The notes under the pieces: generated by a model
Database searches by the model: none
Told to the model about the DNA's origin: nothing
Seen by the model: the letters and a program-made list of their open reading frames with translations, nothing else
Source: Scleroderma bovista
Taxonomy: Eukaryota > Basidiomycota > Agaricomycetes > Boletales > Sclerodermataceae
Length of the DNA stretch: 64,000 nucleotides
Assembly: GCA_037178675.1 (NCBI GenBank)
Contig: JAYMGJ010000211.1
Location: forward strand, 1 to 64,000
Direction: 5' to 3'
Program-made: the position numbers and the translations under genes
Shown: positions 43,344-55,489 of the stretch, piece after piece
Layout: every line of letters begins with the position of its first letter
Numbering within the stretch: the stretch's first letter is position 1

Positions 43344-45134
43344 ATGGATGTCAAAGACCGTCAACTCCCTTTATTCCATCTGCACAGCCAGTCCAATCTT
43401 AATCCAGGCTTCTATAGTTCTGGACCCGCGGAACATTGGAAATGGCGATCTGTTCGGGGAATTTCCTTCGTGGTTATGGGGATCATGATGATCGTTTCAG
43501 CTAGTTATTTCCAATACGGTCGTTGGCAGTCGTGTCACAGTCCATCGTTGGTACTCCAGACAGATGACGGACTTCCGTCTGAGGCCTTCCAACAGACTTG
43601 GGCCCAGTACTCGCCTTACTTTCCTGCAGCGGAATACAGGCCCCCACCTGATCAATGTATCATAACTCAGGTGCGTTCTGCATGCCAATCAACATCTCGG
43701 AATGATTGAAAGTTTGATTGCTCTCTTATGAAGGTTAACCTGGTGGGTGTCAATACAACCAACTATATCCATCCTTATCTTGGTTTGCCTAGCTTCAAAG
43801 ACACGGTGCAAGATACCCCACCGAAGGTGCTACGAAGAAAATACAATCATCCTTGCAGAAGCTGTTGGATGTCCATATCTACGCAAACGACTCTCTTAAT
43901 TTCCTTCGTAATTTCGATTGGGACCTCGGAAAAGATGATATGATACCTTTCGGAAAGAAACAGTGCGCATGATTCTGTCTTCGTTTTCTGTTCTAATTCC
44001 TATATCACGAAGGACATTTGAAGCTGGTGTGGAACACTATAATAGATATCAGCATTTATTTTCGAGCGATCAGATACCATTCGTGAGAGCATCAGGGAAT
44101 GACCGTGTTGTCAAATCCGCTGCCATTTGGTCGGATGGTGGGCCTCTCGTTGCAATCGCCAGTTATATCTCACTAACTTCTGCCAGGTATCGCATTTGCG
44201 AGTAAGGATGTATACCACCCCAAGACTTCTGTCATCCTCCTCGAATCAACCGGTGTAAGTACATCTCTCTGCCATGTGTTACCCTTTCGAACACCTCGAC
44301 AGTCGAACAATACCCTGGAGGATAAATCTTGTCCCAATGCATACGCAATAAAAAAGGAAATAGATGCCTGGCGAGACACCTTCGCCCCGCCCATAGCTGA
44401 CCGTCTAAACGCTGCCGCTCCAGGCGCACATCTCAACAATAATGATGTCGTGCAGTTGATGCCTCTCTGTGCGTTCGAGACCCTCTTTCACGGGAAAACC
44501 AGTCCGTTTTGCGACATGTTCACATTCGAGGAATTTGAAGCACACGAGTACTATGATGATTTGTCCAAGTTCTATCTGACCGGGTATGTCTCACTATAGC
44601 GTAAGAAACTGATCATGACTGACGTGCAACAGTCCCGGAAACCCCTTTGGCCCCGTCCAAGGCGTGGGATACGTCAACGAGCTCCTCGCACGCCTGACTT
44701 CACAACCTGTCCAGGACCACACACAGACCAACTCCACATTAGACTCCTCGCCAAATACGTTTCCCCTGAACCGTACATTCTACGCCGATTTCTCGCACGA
44801 TAACCAAATGGTCGCGATATTCGGCGCACTGGGGCTCTTCCAACGAGGTGACGAGCCGAGTCCTCAGGCGGTAGACCCAGGGAGGAGATGGAGACTATCG
44901 AAGTTGACACCATTCTCTGGAAGAATGATTGTCGAGAAGGTGGTGTGTGATAGCGACGTTAGAATCGGGAGAGTGGGGGAAGAGTATGTCAGGGTATTGG
45001 TGGACGACGCGCTGCAGCCCTTGACATTTTGTGGCGCGGGAGAGGATGGAATGTGCTTGTTGGACGACTTTGTGGAGAGCCAGGCGTACGCCAGGGGGGA
45101 TGGAAATGGTGATTGGGAGAAGTGTTTTGATTGA
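43344..45134 (+). CDS. Phytase-like histidine acid phosphatase
   Basis: Seven exons in phase: 43344-43670, 43734-43742, 43793-43962, 44013-44137, 44187-44254, 44303-44583, 44633-45134, giving 493 residues. All introns are GT-AG, 48-63 nt; exon 2 is only 9 nt (Val-Asn-Leu). Catalytic motif LQRHGARYPTEG follows at about residues 113-124 (nucleophile His), and the proton-donor motif FSHDNQMV lies in the last exon. Histidine acid phosphatases of this group release phosphate from phytate and other esters. A hydrophobic segment (ISFVVMGIMMIVSASYFQYG, about residues 40-59) preceded by a 40-residue cytoplasmic-type tail suggests a signal anchor, so the enzyme may be membrane-bound or released after cleavage. 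Length fits the family. It is convergent with the stonustoxin-like gene. Confidence 0.92.
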
Positions 45135-45665
45135 GGGGGGTCGATACCGATTGGATAGAAATTATGTACCTATAGAAGTACTTCAGCGCTGGGGGGCTTT
45201 CTCCTGAGAGTAATCATTCGTTAATGCGAAGTTACTTCAGGGGCATCGTGCAGTTTTTAGTATTGCGCAGGCAGTCAAGTTCATCCTCGACCTGTAGCGC
45301 CGATTTCTGCCCCCCCATTCCTGAGAGCATTCTAACAGGTCGCCGTGGTGTGTCATCTTACGTCGGACGATATTACATTACGTCCTCCCATCCCCTTCTC
45401 AATGTCGTCGAGCTGCAGCATGTAGCAATGGCTGTTATTGGCTGATTGCGTGTGAATCACTCTTGGTCTGCCTAGCCTAGGAACCTAGGTTGCATGTGTA
45501 CTTCGCCGTCAATGATGTTCCGCAAAACAGTGATTGTCGCCCAAACGTGACTCCAGCTTGCTGATAACAGTTATGGGAGTATGGACTACGAGTGTCATAA
45601 GCGACATCCAGGAGTGGCCCGGTAGAGTAAAACGGAATTGTACACAACATCCGCATCTGCATCAC
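45135..45665. other. Convergent intergenic region, duplicated at 50797-51270
   Basis: No gene. This stretch, with the last 77 bp of the phytase-like coding region, recurs at about 90 % identity at 50718-51270. Confidence 0.7.
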
Positions 45666-48332
45666 TCAAGTCAAACGGCATGGCTCTTGATCGTCACACG
45701 GGACAATGTGTACCTTCAAGGCACCACTTAGTTCGTACCGAGATTCGTCTTCGGAGGTTCCCCGGGGAACGAATCTGGTAAGGTCCCTCACTTGCTCCTT
45801 AACGATTTCGATGAACGGCCAAATCACCCTGGTACAGTAAGAATGAAAGACGTACCCCTGTAAGTGCAACATTATAAACTAGGACCCGTCCAAACTGTGT
45901 GTCGGTTATTAACTGCAACAGTGCCCACAAGTTGCACTTACGTTGCCATGGAAGTGATCCAAGAGTTTGAGTGTCCACTGCTAGCTTTCAGTATGTGAAG
46001 TACACCCGCAATCAACGTGTGCTGACCTTCTTGTATCCCAGATCGCCCGAAGGTGCGACCAATTGAGTCGAATTGATTAATACATCGTTTCGATAAAGAG
46101 ACACCTCTTGATCATTTGCATCTTGGACGAATGTCAAGGAGAAAGTTGCGTTCTCGATAGGATTGGGATCTATATCGCAGGTCCAATAGTCCCCGTGCTG
46201 TTTTCGGGCGCAAAAAGGTCGCGGGTAGAATGACACCCAAGCTTTATTGCAGCCGAGTCTCGCGAACTCGCCAGTGAAACTCTTGGGCTGGAGGTCACTG
46301 AATCTGAAAATAACACTGAATGATTTAGTGCCGTCGATATTTTTTAGCGGCACTGATAACGCTCTCCTAGAAAACACGAGGACGTCATCGAAAGACATGA
46401 AGTATAAGCCAGTGGAACCTACTTCGCACGGTGATACACCACTTTAGTCGGCCGTTTGGATGGGGCAAAGAGTGGAAGTTCGGGTGAGGCTTCAGGGGTG
46501 TCGTCGTCGGGTTTGGTATCGTTGTCATCGCGAGTCCAAGTCAATTTTCCGTCGGCGTCCACTTTGCCAAGGAAGTATGCGGATTCACTTAACTTCAAGA
46601 AATCCTTATGAGGTACAAGCTTCGTATCAGAGGAATCTTCAAGGTAGACAAGGTAACGCCGGTGGTAGGTTTTGCGATTATTGAGCAAGGAGCGAAAGCG
46701 GATGACAGCGAGAGTGGAATCGGGGTCATCGAGTGACGGAGTCATGAGGAATAATGGTATGGTGTCCTGGTGGCGAGGAGCTCTACGTACGTCATCAATC
46801 ATGTCGAAGCTTGACGGAAGAATTGCCCCATCCAAGTCCAACCGCCCGCTGGGTACCCGTCGGATATCGTAGACAAGGTTCTGGAAATCCTCGAAGGATT
46901 TCTCCAGACAGACAAGAGGAAACTTGCTAGAGTGGAGGCTGGTTGTATCTACTGCGGTCGAGTGGGTAGCGTACAATTTCTTAGCCTTGTCAAGGAAAGA
47001 TGGATTAGATTCCGAATTTTTGCATGACCCTGGAGCATCTTTGTCATCAGGATGCTCGCTCGATATGATTATCTGGGAGTCGATTTGGACAAAATTTGTT
47101 TCTTCTATCCTTCCTTCATCCCCATTCCGGACGCCCCTGATAAAGTGACCGAGCATTCGCAGAAGACGAAGGTGGTCTTCAGCAAAGACGTCAGCTGAAG
47201 CCAGCGCACGTTCTGCGAGTTTGGGAATGACTTTTTTGTACGCCGTCATCGAATCAATAAGGGTGGTGAAGCGATTGCGAAGGTCTCCAAGTTTGCTGAA
47301 TACAGCAAGGACTTCGTCGGCGACCATCTGTTTCAGCCGGAATACGGCCAAATCTGCCTGCGCCGCATATTGCAGTTTCTTCGGAATAGGCTGGAGGGTG
47401 ACAAACATCGGGACGCCTCTGATTGGTCTATCCTTCGGCTCCAAGTTGGCAGCACCGTCAATGTTGGCTGCAGAGGCGTCGCCTCTCACACCCTCTTGTG
47501 GACTATGCTTTGGAAGTCTAGGTGGACCGCCACGGATGAGGTCGGCTGCGTGGGGGACGATGTCGAGTATATCCTTTGCATTCACTGGAACCTTGTCCAG
47601 CTCAATATCAGCGTAAACCTGTAAGCTGCATTTTCTAACTGCTCAAGATCGACAGTTTCAGGAGATCCTTACCTTCAAATCAAATTTGTTATCCAAATTG
47701 CTAAAATCTTCTTTGGTATGAGCCGCAGCTTCTCCAGTGAGAGGGACTAGGCCTTTCAGGTTATTGAGGTTAACAGCCAGATTCCTTGTTAGATCTTCCT
47801 CAACCGCCTCTCTGGAACTCTCCGCCATGCGGATTATGACGTTGCCCCCATAAACGACAGCTGAAACGATGTGGGTCGCGAACCCGTTGGCGACATGGGT
47901 TTCTTCGAGTGTTCTAAGAACGTTGTGAACCAAACCATTCTCGGCAAACAGTAGACGGCGCTCCTCCGTCTGCATCTTCAGTGCCATCGCCCATGATCGC
48001 ACCTGACTGTTGGACTTGGAATCCTTCAGATAGGAGGCTGAACCTTTAGCCTTCACGAGACCAGTAAGGACATCGAGAGAGAGGCTAGGATCAACATCCA
48101 AAATACTGGCTTTACTCGTGACGGAGTCGGACAGCGACAACGAGAGATCTGTACGGTTGACGTCGGCAACCGTGGTGAAGTATTTGATCGACTCCTCCCT
48201 ATACAGCTGGACGCCGAGGAACTGATTGGTGCGCTCATCAAACAGTTCCCCAAGGCGAACAGTGTGGCCAAGAGTAGGGCGTTCAAACACGGTCGGCCTG
48301 CTTTTATCGGAGTATTGCAAGCTAGTAGACAT
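45666..48332 (-). CDS. Stonustoxin-family (SNTX/MACPF-related) protein
   Basis: Exons in phase on the minus strand: 48332-47673, 47618-46423, 46366-46027, 45977-45942, 45857-45666, giving about 807 residues; a shorter end at 46012 is possible if the third intron is not used. N-terminal features PTLGHTVRLGELFDERTNQF and VSAVVYGGNVIIRMAES match the first domain of SNTX-type proteins, which has the fold of pore-forming MACPF/perforin proteins. A helical domain (about 47400-47150) and a thioredoxin-like region would follow as in that family; the final 100 residues are not recognised. In fish venom the family forms pores; for fungal members the role is unknown and toxicity must not be assumed. No signal peptide is seen, so it may act inside the cell. 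A 5' fragment is duplicated at 51277-51603. Confidence 0.65.
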
Positions 48333-49425
48333 GACGGGTGTTTATCCTGTGGGACGGGCAAGCTCTGTGAGTTAGGCGGTGTGATGAGTGCGCTACCCAG
48401 TGGTACGTACGAGTCCTTTGCGGGCTAGGATTTATATATCACTTCGTTGGGCGTAGAACTCACGATCGATGAATCGTTTCAGAAGAAGTTCCACCCCAAG
48501 AGTACCGTTGATGGGTGCAGATACAACGTTGTAGACATCTGATGATCCTGATCTGACCGGCCCTAGCTTCATATTTATGTCCACGATGCATCCATGCCTT
48601 GTCCATGCTCGAGGTAGTTTCCCAACGTCACAGAACAGAGGAAGTGGTCAAATTCGTATCAACTGTTGCATTCACAGGTGCTTTTCTTGGTGTGCTAAGT
48701 TGATCTATTTGTCAAGAACCTATACTGTGTATCCATCCTTAGGAAATATGTCAGAAACGACTTAAGGAGGACGTGCCAAGAATGCCTCGAGGCTGATAAG
48801 CTCAACCGACAATGGATTACTGAGGTGGCGATCTGGTAAGTGGCGTTAGGTGGGCGTCTGCCGTCAGGGTGCGGAGTACCGTGCAGGCAAGGGCTTGTTG
48901 TCGTAGGGTCTTGGTCGGGTGGTAGTACCTTTGCCCATGGGATCTGGGAGTTTGAAGACAAGCTGAAGACAGGAACTGCAAAACCTAAAGTCCTAAAGTC
49001 TAGTCACAGTATTACTGAGGACCAGATCTCGCTGTAATGAGATACGTGTGTGCGGGCCCTTGAAGTGATGCCCATCGCCACCTTCAAAGCGGTCTTTCAA
49101 AAACGAAGTATTACGTAAGGGCAGCTACGTCCACTTGGTCACGGCCCTTAGTAGGCTCTTTCAAGTGGCTCTTGCGGCGAAACAGAGTCAGTAAACTTCC
49201 AAGTGCAGAAGTTGGACATGTGGAACGTCTGACCGATTGCGAATGGCTCAGGAACAGTCACTCAGCCGCTGGGGCTGTTCAGTGCATACTTAACTCCAAA
49301 GGTGACCCATCACTGTTGCTCTCACCGCCTTCACATAAAAGACTAAATTGCCATAATGCAGGCAGTTATTAGCGCTCCGTGCTGGTCCGGACGATGATCA
49401 TCCTGCGTCTCTACCTTTCCTCGTA
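48333..49425. other. Intergenic region between stonustoxin-like gene and membrane gene A
   Basis: No gene recognised. 48333-48400 and 48765-49030 reappear at 51604-51670 and 51715-51970, so both are part of the segmental duplication. A TATA-like CACATAAAAGACTA lies at about 49334, some 90 bp before gene A. Confidence 0.6.
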
Positions 49426-50668
49426 ATGAGCCAAGGATCCTCGAGCTCTCCCATCCTCAACTCCGTCGTCTATCTCAACTACCTCAATTATACAGTTGCA
49501 CATGACTATGAGTTCACAAGGGATGTATCCCTGGTTACACTTGGTGTACGTCGTGCAGCTGTGGTCCCAGTACATCACCCATCTGATGTACACCGGCAAA
49601 GGCCCTGGCCTGGGACATTCTTTCGAGTATCCCAGAAGATTACAGGTTGATCCAGACGGGGAAGATATCCGCTGTGTTGTTTGCTTACTTCCTGGCTAGG
49701 TCAGGTGTTTCGTCCGTCTATCCTAACTATTTTCCTGACATTTTCAACAGACCATCTGCGCTCACTATGGTAGTTCTGGATGTCATGCTAAAGAGTAGGT
49801 GTTTCCTCGTATTCGGAGCACACTCGTCTGATGAGTTGCACTTTTTCTCTGTGCTGTAGCGGGTCCAATCAATAACTGCACCGTCATAGCCATTGTCCTC
49901 ATGGCGCTGCAAACAGTCTCGACTGCGGCATCCTCATACCTCTTCCTCAAACGTGTCCACGCTGTTTACCACGGAAACAACATAGTCAGGCACCTCTTTA
50001 GTTTTATGTGGCTCGTCGGCGTGGGCACTTCCTGCGCAGTGTTTTCTGGGACTCTACACGACTACATCGAAATTGCTGACACGAAACACTGTCTGCGATA
50101 CCAAAACCAGGCACAATTGACCATCGCTTATGCGATGCCTGTTATCTTCGACGTCCTTGTCTATTTTGCGATTTCATACAAGATCATCACCACTCATAGA
50201 TTGGGGAAGAAATGGTCCTGGGGGGACTTTTGGCGTGGAAAAGCATTCCCTCATTTCTCTCAGGCGATATTAAGCGGAGGACAACAGTACTATGGGTAAG
50301 GAACGGTATTATTCAAGTGGCAATCTAGATGCTCGACACTAATCTTTCTGCACAGAATTACCAACTCGCTCAACATAACACGGCTGACGGACGGCTCACA
50401 GACCAGCAAGTCTCCTACACTCCGACTCCTCTTCTTGAGTCCCGCTGTGGCGTTGACGAGCGCTATGGCTTGCCGAGTACACCGCAATCTGATCATCGAG
50501 TCATTGCTTGACTCGGAAGGGATGAACGGGAAGTCATTGACTGCGCCAAAATTCGCAGATAGACGAGTCGCGAACCAGACGCTTCCAACGAGTACGATAG
50601 CATCCGTGTCACCCTATTTTGAGTCTGATGTCGAACGCGGTTGTAGTGTTCCAAAGGGAAAGTTTTGA
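49426..50668 (+). CDS. Multi-pass membrane protein, copy A
   Basis: Exons 49426-49545, 49602-49699, 49751-49794, 49860-50295, 50356-50668; 336 residues. It starts MSQGSSSSPILNSVVYLNYL. Hydrophobic segments include the exon 1/2 junction, KISAVLFAYFLA, TVIAIVLMALQTVSTAASSY, FSFMWLVGVGTSCAVF, AYAMPVIFDVLVYFAISY and SPAVALTSAMA, giving six or seven membrane spans with a polar C-terminal tail. This organisation is common in large basidiomycete-specific membrane families of unknown function that resemble receptors. Exon 3 is 44 nt. Intron 2 (51 nt) is also open if retained, adding 17 residues. First member of a tandem family. Confidence 0.8.
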
Positions 50669-50717
50669 TGGCTTTGTGACTTGTATTACTTTTCCGTTAG
50701 CAATGTAGCCCCTCGTT

Positions 50718-50796
50718 TGTTGGACGACTTTGTGGAGAGACAGGCGTATGCCAGGGGGGATGGAAATGGTGATTGGGAGAAGTGTTTTGATTGAGG
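50718..50796 (+). pseudogene. Phytase-like gene 3'-end fragment
   Basis: Copies the last codons (LDDF... GNGDWEKCFD) and stop of the phytase-like gene at 45058-45134. No other phytase exon is present. Its flank continues the duplicated intergenic sequence. Confidence 0.85.
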
Positions 50797-51276
50797 GGGT
50801 CGATACCGATTGGATAGAAGGTACTTCAGCGCCGGGGGGCTTTCTCCTGAGAGTGTAGTGATTCGTTGATGCAAAGTTACTTCAGGGGCATCGTGCAGTT
50901 TTTAGTATAACTCTTATTCCGCAGGCAGTCAAGTTCATCCTCGACCTGTAGCGCCGATTTCTGTCCCCCCTTCCTGAGGACGTTCTAACAAGTCACCATG
51001 GTATGTCATCTTACATCGGACGACATTGCATTACGTCCTCCCATCCCCGTCTCACTGTCGTCGAGCTGCAGCGTGTAGCAATGCATTAGCTGTTATTGGC
51101 TGATTGCGTGTAAATCACTCTGGGTACTTCGTCGTCAATGATGTTCCCTGGTACTGTGATTCATCGTGCCAATCGAGCAAACCAGTGATTGCACAATGGC
51201 CCAAACGTGACTCCACAGCTTGCTGATAACAGTTATGGGAGTAATGGACTACGAGTATGACTGTCATAAGCGACAT

Positions 51277-51603
51277 TCAGTTGGACTTGGGATCATTCAG
51301 ATAGGAGGCTGAGGCCTTGACCTTGACGAGACCAGTAAGGACATCGAGGGAGTGGCTAGGATCAATATCCAAAATACTGGCTTTACTCATGACGGAGTCG
51401 GACAGCGACAGCGAGAGATCTGTACGGTTGACGTCCGAAGCCGTGGAGTTGAATTTGGTCGCATCCTCCCTATACAGCTGGGCGCCGAGGAACTGATTGA
51501 TGCGCTCATCAAACAGTTCCCCAAGGCGAACAGTGTGGCCAAGAGTAGGGCGTTCAAACACGGTCGGCCTGCTTTTATCGGAGTATTGTAAGCCAGTAGA
51601 CAT
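51277..51603 (-). pseudogene. Stonustoxin-like gene, 5' fragment
   Basis: About 108 codons from an ATG at 51603, clearly matching the N-terminus of the gene at 48332 with roughly 85 % identical residues. The frame ends at the deletion junction that joins it to phytase-side sequence. All downstream domains are missing, so no complete product is possible. Confidence 0.85.
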
Positions 51604-51970
51604 GGCGGGTGTTTATCCTGGTGGGATGGGCAAGCTCTGTGAATTAGGCGGTGTGGTAAGTGCGTTACCTATAGATACCTAGGACGCCGCATAGTCGTTT
51701 CCCAACGTTGCAAAACGGAGGATGTGCCAAGAATGCCTCGAGGCTGACAAGCTCAACCAACACCATGATGGATTACTGAGGTGGCAATCTGGTAAGTGGC
51801 CTTATGTGGGCGCCCGCCTGCGGAGTGCATTGGGCAAGGACTTGTTGTCGTAGGGTCTTGCTCAGTTGGTAGTACCTTTGCCCATGGGTTCTAGTTTGAA
51901 GACAGGAACTGCAAAACCTAAAGTCTAGTCACCTGAAGGTTGAGGACCAGATCTCGCTGCAATGAGGTAG

Positions 51971-53205
51971 TACATGCGTGTGGGTCAAGTCACAAGTGAA
52001 GCCCATTTCCTAGATTGGCTGACTATGCTAGAGCTCAGGTACAAACATAGACAAATACCTCGTCAGCCCGTGGAGATGTGGATAGAAACCAGAGATAAGG
52101 AATTTCAGAAGGAGAGACGGATTGGCGCGGATGGTAGGAGAGTCGCGTTTTTATTTACCCCATATACGCCCCGCTAAAAGGATAGAGCGATCATGCCACA
52201 AGTTTGCAATTTGACGAGGTTAGAAACCTGCAGGGAAGACTCTGACTAACGGGATCATGCCTAGATGGAGAGAGAGAGAGAGAATTCTAAATTTGTATAC
52301 CGCTGCAAGCAATCATGCCTAGATAGAAGTGGGAAAGGGTTTGGGGCCAGACCGACTCCAAAGGTGACCATGACATCTATGAAATGCTGGACAACCGCGC
52401 CCCAAAGAACTGCTTCGACCGAGCGGCAGAAGTCTTTAGCAAGTAGCATCGGCGGGACTCCAAACACCCTTTTACAGAACATTGAAGTGCATTTTGCCAG
52501 ATATTCACTGTCCACCAGAACAAGCCGCCGGGGGTGGCAGGTACAGAGATACCATGACGACAATGACCTACTACCGACACTAGTGAGAAGGTGGTTGTGG
52601 TCGACGCGGGAGAGGTGGTGGAGAGGTTGTGGTCGCAGGGTAGGGCTGGGCAGGCTGGCAGCACGGGCAGCCGTCGCTGTTGTTGACATCGTCATGCCGC
52701 TGGAGGTTGTAGTCGTGGCGAGGCGGTCATCATCGTTGTGAGCATTAGAATATACTGCAAGAATTAACGATGCTTATGGAGGTGAAACTGAACCACGCGA
52801 ACCAACAGGGACGCCAACACATTGTACCATAGTAGAACACACCGATTGATGTGTTAGGGGGCACGAACCAAATGTTTGCATTCGACAGCACCAGCCAACT
52901 TATAGTTGTGTTTTCTGTTGCAGGTGAGCTGTCGTGATCGAGCGAACATACTCACCACTCACCATCTTCTATACCCATGGTACCCTGATGCTGGTGGTGA
53001 TGGTCGTTCGTCGGCATTGGGGCATTGAGCATGAAGCCCGCCCATTGGTTCACATTAGTGAGCTACCATGTGAATCCGTCTTCGGGTGATTAGAACCGAA
53101 CGCTGACAGAAAGTGGTCCACTTCGTTGGCGCCGATGTCGAATGGCACTGAAACGGCCAATATGAGGATGTGTGGGTGTTGGAGGTGTAAGACGCAGAGT
53201 CAAGG
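51971..53205. other. No confident gene; one arm of a ~130-bp inverted repeat
   Basis: Overlapping frames at 52261-52741 are open on both strands but show no domain. 52373-52505 (minus) matches 53975-54110 (plus), with shared words such as TTCTGTAAAAGGGTGTTT and CGCCGATGCTACTT, forming an inverted pair around the Copia relic. A short GA repeat lies at 52267-52281. Confidence 0.5.
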
Positions 53206-53830
53206 TGGCGGATGGCTTGAGAGCCACATGGATGCGTCGAACGGGAAACAGGCATGTGCCAAGCATTGAAATAGATGTTATAATACGTACAAATGCACCA
53301 GAAAATGTTAGAACGTGCAAAATGAGAAAGAAATGTCCAGATTTACCCATTGAGGCTGTCACTCGGATGGCGCGAATGGCTACTATTCGAATGGCCGAGT
53401 GTATGTACACAGCATTGCAGACAACACGGAAATAGTCTCCTTAAGCCAGACTCTCTTCGTAGATGAAAATAGTTGTTCCTCTAGAAGGAGAACGCGGAAA
53501 CGGCTGAAGACGAGCCAGAAAACGTTAGAACGCATCGAAGATCTAAAATTCACTGAGTACGCCCAAAATCGAATAGCGCGAACCTGCCGATCAATGGAGA
53601 AGGGCCAGTGTCAACTATGTCAATGTATACGTACTGATGAACACCCCGATCATGGTCCTAGGTCGAAAGATCGTCTTTGGACAAGTTGCGAGTTAAGACA
53701 AGGCGGGCACTGGAGCGCGAGAGTGTCGCACAACCCCATGAAGCATCCATGTGATATCTATAGATCGAGCCGCATCGACGCATATGAGTTAAATTCGAAC
53801 CTAGATATGTCGAACGACATATCATAGTAG
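53206..53830 (+). pseudogene. Copia-type Gag-tail relic
   Basis: The segment with NVRTCKMRKKCPDLPIEA aligns with the Gag extension of the Copia-like element at 8320-8610 (compare VRTSQKRAKTPNSPIEA). Several frame changes and stops separate the pieces. No LTRs were found near it. Confidence 0.6.
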
Positions 53831-54276
53831 TAGTAGTAGATACCCTTGTCAACAGCCGTACTTTCAGGACCCCTGTAGATGAACATTCTGCATCATAAAC
53901 ACGAATAGCTGATAAACATAACACGTTGATACTTTACCGAAAGCAAGGTATACTTCGACATTGTGCGAATTTTGATATGCACCTCAACATTCTGTAAAAG
54001 GGTGTTTAGAGTCTCGCCGATGCTACTTACTAAAAGAAGTAATGGCTTCTGCCGTTCGAAGCACTGTGCTTCTTTGCCAAGGGTGCGGTTGTCCGGGATT
54101 CCATACCATCACTACTATGAATGCTCTCACCGCGAGGTAGTTGTCCTCTCTGACCTGTGATTGGCTCACCAAACGTTCTCAGTGGAGTGATATGGCAGGC
54201 ACCTCGGATAAAAGACTAAATTGCCATAATGCAGGTAGTTATCGATGATCATCCTGCGTCTCTACTTTTCCTCGTA

Positions 54277-55489
54277 ATGAGCCAAGGATCCTCTCCCATC
54301 CTCAACCCCGTCGTCTATCTCAACTACCTCAATCATACAGTTGCATATAAGTATGAGTATACAAGGGATGTATCCCTGGTTACACTTGGTGTACGTCGTG
54401 CAGCTGTGATCCCAGCACCTTACCCATTTGATGTACACCGGTGAAGACCCTGGCCTGGGACATTCTTTTGAGTACCTCCGACGATTGTAGGTTGATCGAG
54501 ACGGGGAAGATATCTGCTGTGTTGTTTGCGTACTTCCTCGCTAGGCCAGGTGTTTCGTCCGTCTATCGTAACTGTTTTCCTGACATTTTCAACAGACCAT
54601 CTGCGCTCACTATGGTAGTTCTGGATGTCATGCTAAAAAGTAGGCGTTTCCTCGTATTCGGAGCACACTCGTCTGATGAGTTGCACTTTTTCTCTGTGCT
54701 GTAGCGGCTCCTATCAATAACTGCACCGCCATAGCCATTGTCCTCATGGCGCTGCAAACAGTCTCGACTGCGGCATCCTCGTACCTCTTCCTCAAACGTG
54801 TCCACGCTGTTTACCACGGAAACGACGTAGTCAGGCATCTCTTTAGTTTTTTGTGGCTCGTCGGCGTGGGCACCTCTTGTGCAGTGTTTTCTGGGACTCT
54901 ACACGACTACAGCGAAATTGCTGACACTAAACATTGCCTGCGATATCAAAACCAAGCACAATTGACGATCGCTTTTGTGATGCCTGTTATCTTCGACGTC
55001 CTTGTCTATCTTGCAATTTCATACAAGATCATCACCAGCCATCGATTGGGGAAGAAATGGTCCTGAGGGGAGTTTTGGCGTGGAGAAGCATTCCCTCATT
55101 TCTCTAAGGCTATATTAAGCGGAGGACAACAGTACTATGGGTAAGGAGCGGTATTATTCTGGTGGCAATCCAGACGCTCGACACTAATCTATCTGCACAG
55201 AATTACCAACTCGGTCAACATAACACGGCTGGCGAACAGCTTACAGGCCAGCAAATCTCCTACACTCCGACTACTCTTCTTGAGTCCCGCTGTAGCGTTG
55301 ACGAGCGCTATGGCTTGCCGAGTATACCGCAATCTGATCATCGAGTCATTGCTCAACTCGGAAGGGATGAACGGGAAGTCATTGACTGCGCCAAAATTCG
55401 CAGATAGACGAGTCGCGAACCAGACGCTTCCAACGAGCGCGATAGCATCCGTGTCGCCCTATTTTGAGTCTGATGTCGAGCGTGGTTGA
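54277..55489 (+). pseudogene. Multi-pass membrane protein, copy B (inactivated)
   Basis: Same five-exon layout as copy A: exon 1 54277-54390, exon 2 54447-54544, exon 3 54596-54639, exon 4 from 54705, exon 5 from about 55200. Lesions: TGA at 55064-55066 replaces the Trp codon of KKWSW; the intron 2 donor is GC instead of GT; and the last exon ends early at 55489 where Cys TGT has become TGA. The first five hydrophobic segments remain intact, so a truncated protein of about 230 residues is conceivable, but loss of function is more likely. Confidence 0.75.

Larger units (their letters stand above)
50718..51970. repeat. Partial segmental duplication of 45058-49030
   Basis: Three blocks stay in order: 50718-51270 matches 45058-45612, 51277-51670 matches 48006-48400 (minus-strand gene start), and 51715-51970 matches 48765-49030. 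Relative to the source, about 2.4 kb and 0.36 kb were deleted. Identity is about 90 % by eye. Confidence 0.85.

Noticed and set aside
49647..49859. 70-codon frame beginning at TTG in gene A
   Set aside because: It is exon 2 to exon 4 read through introns; intron 2 has a different length in copy C, so the read-through frame is not conserved.
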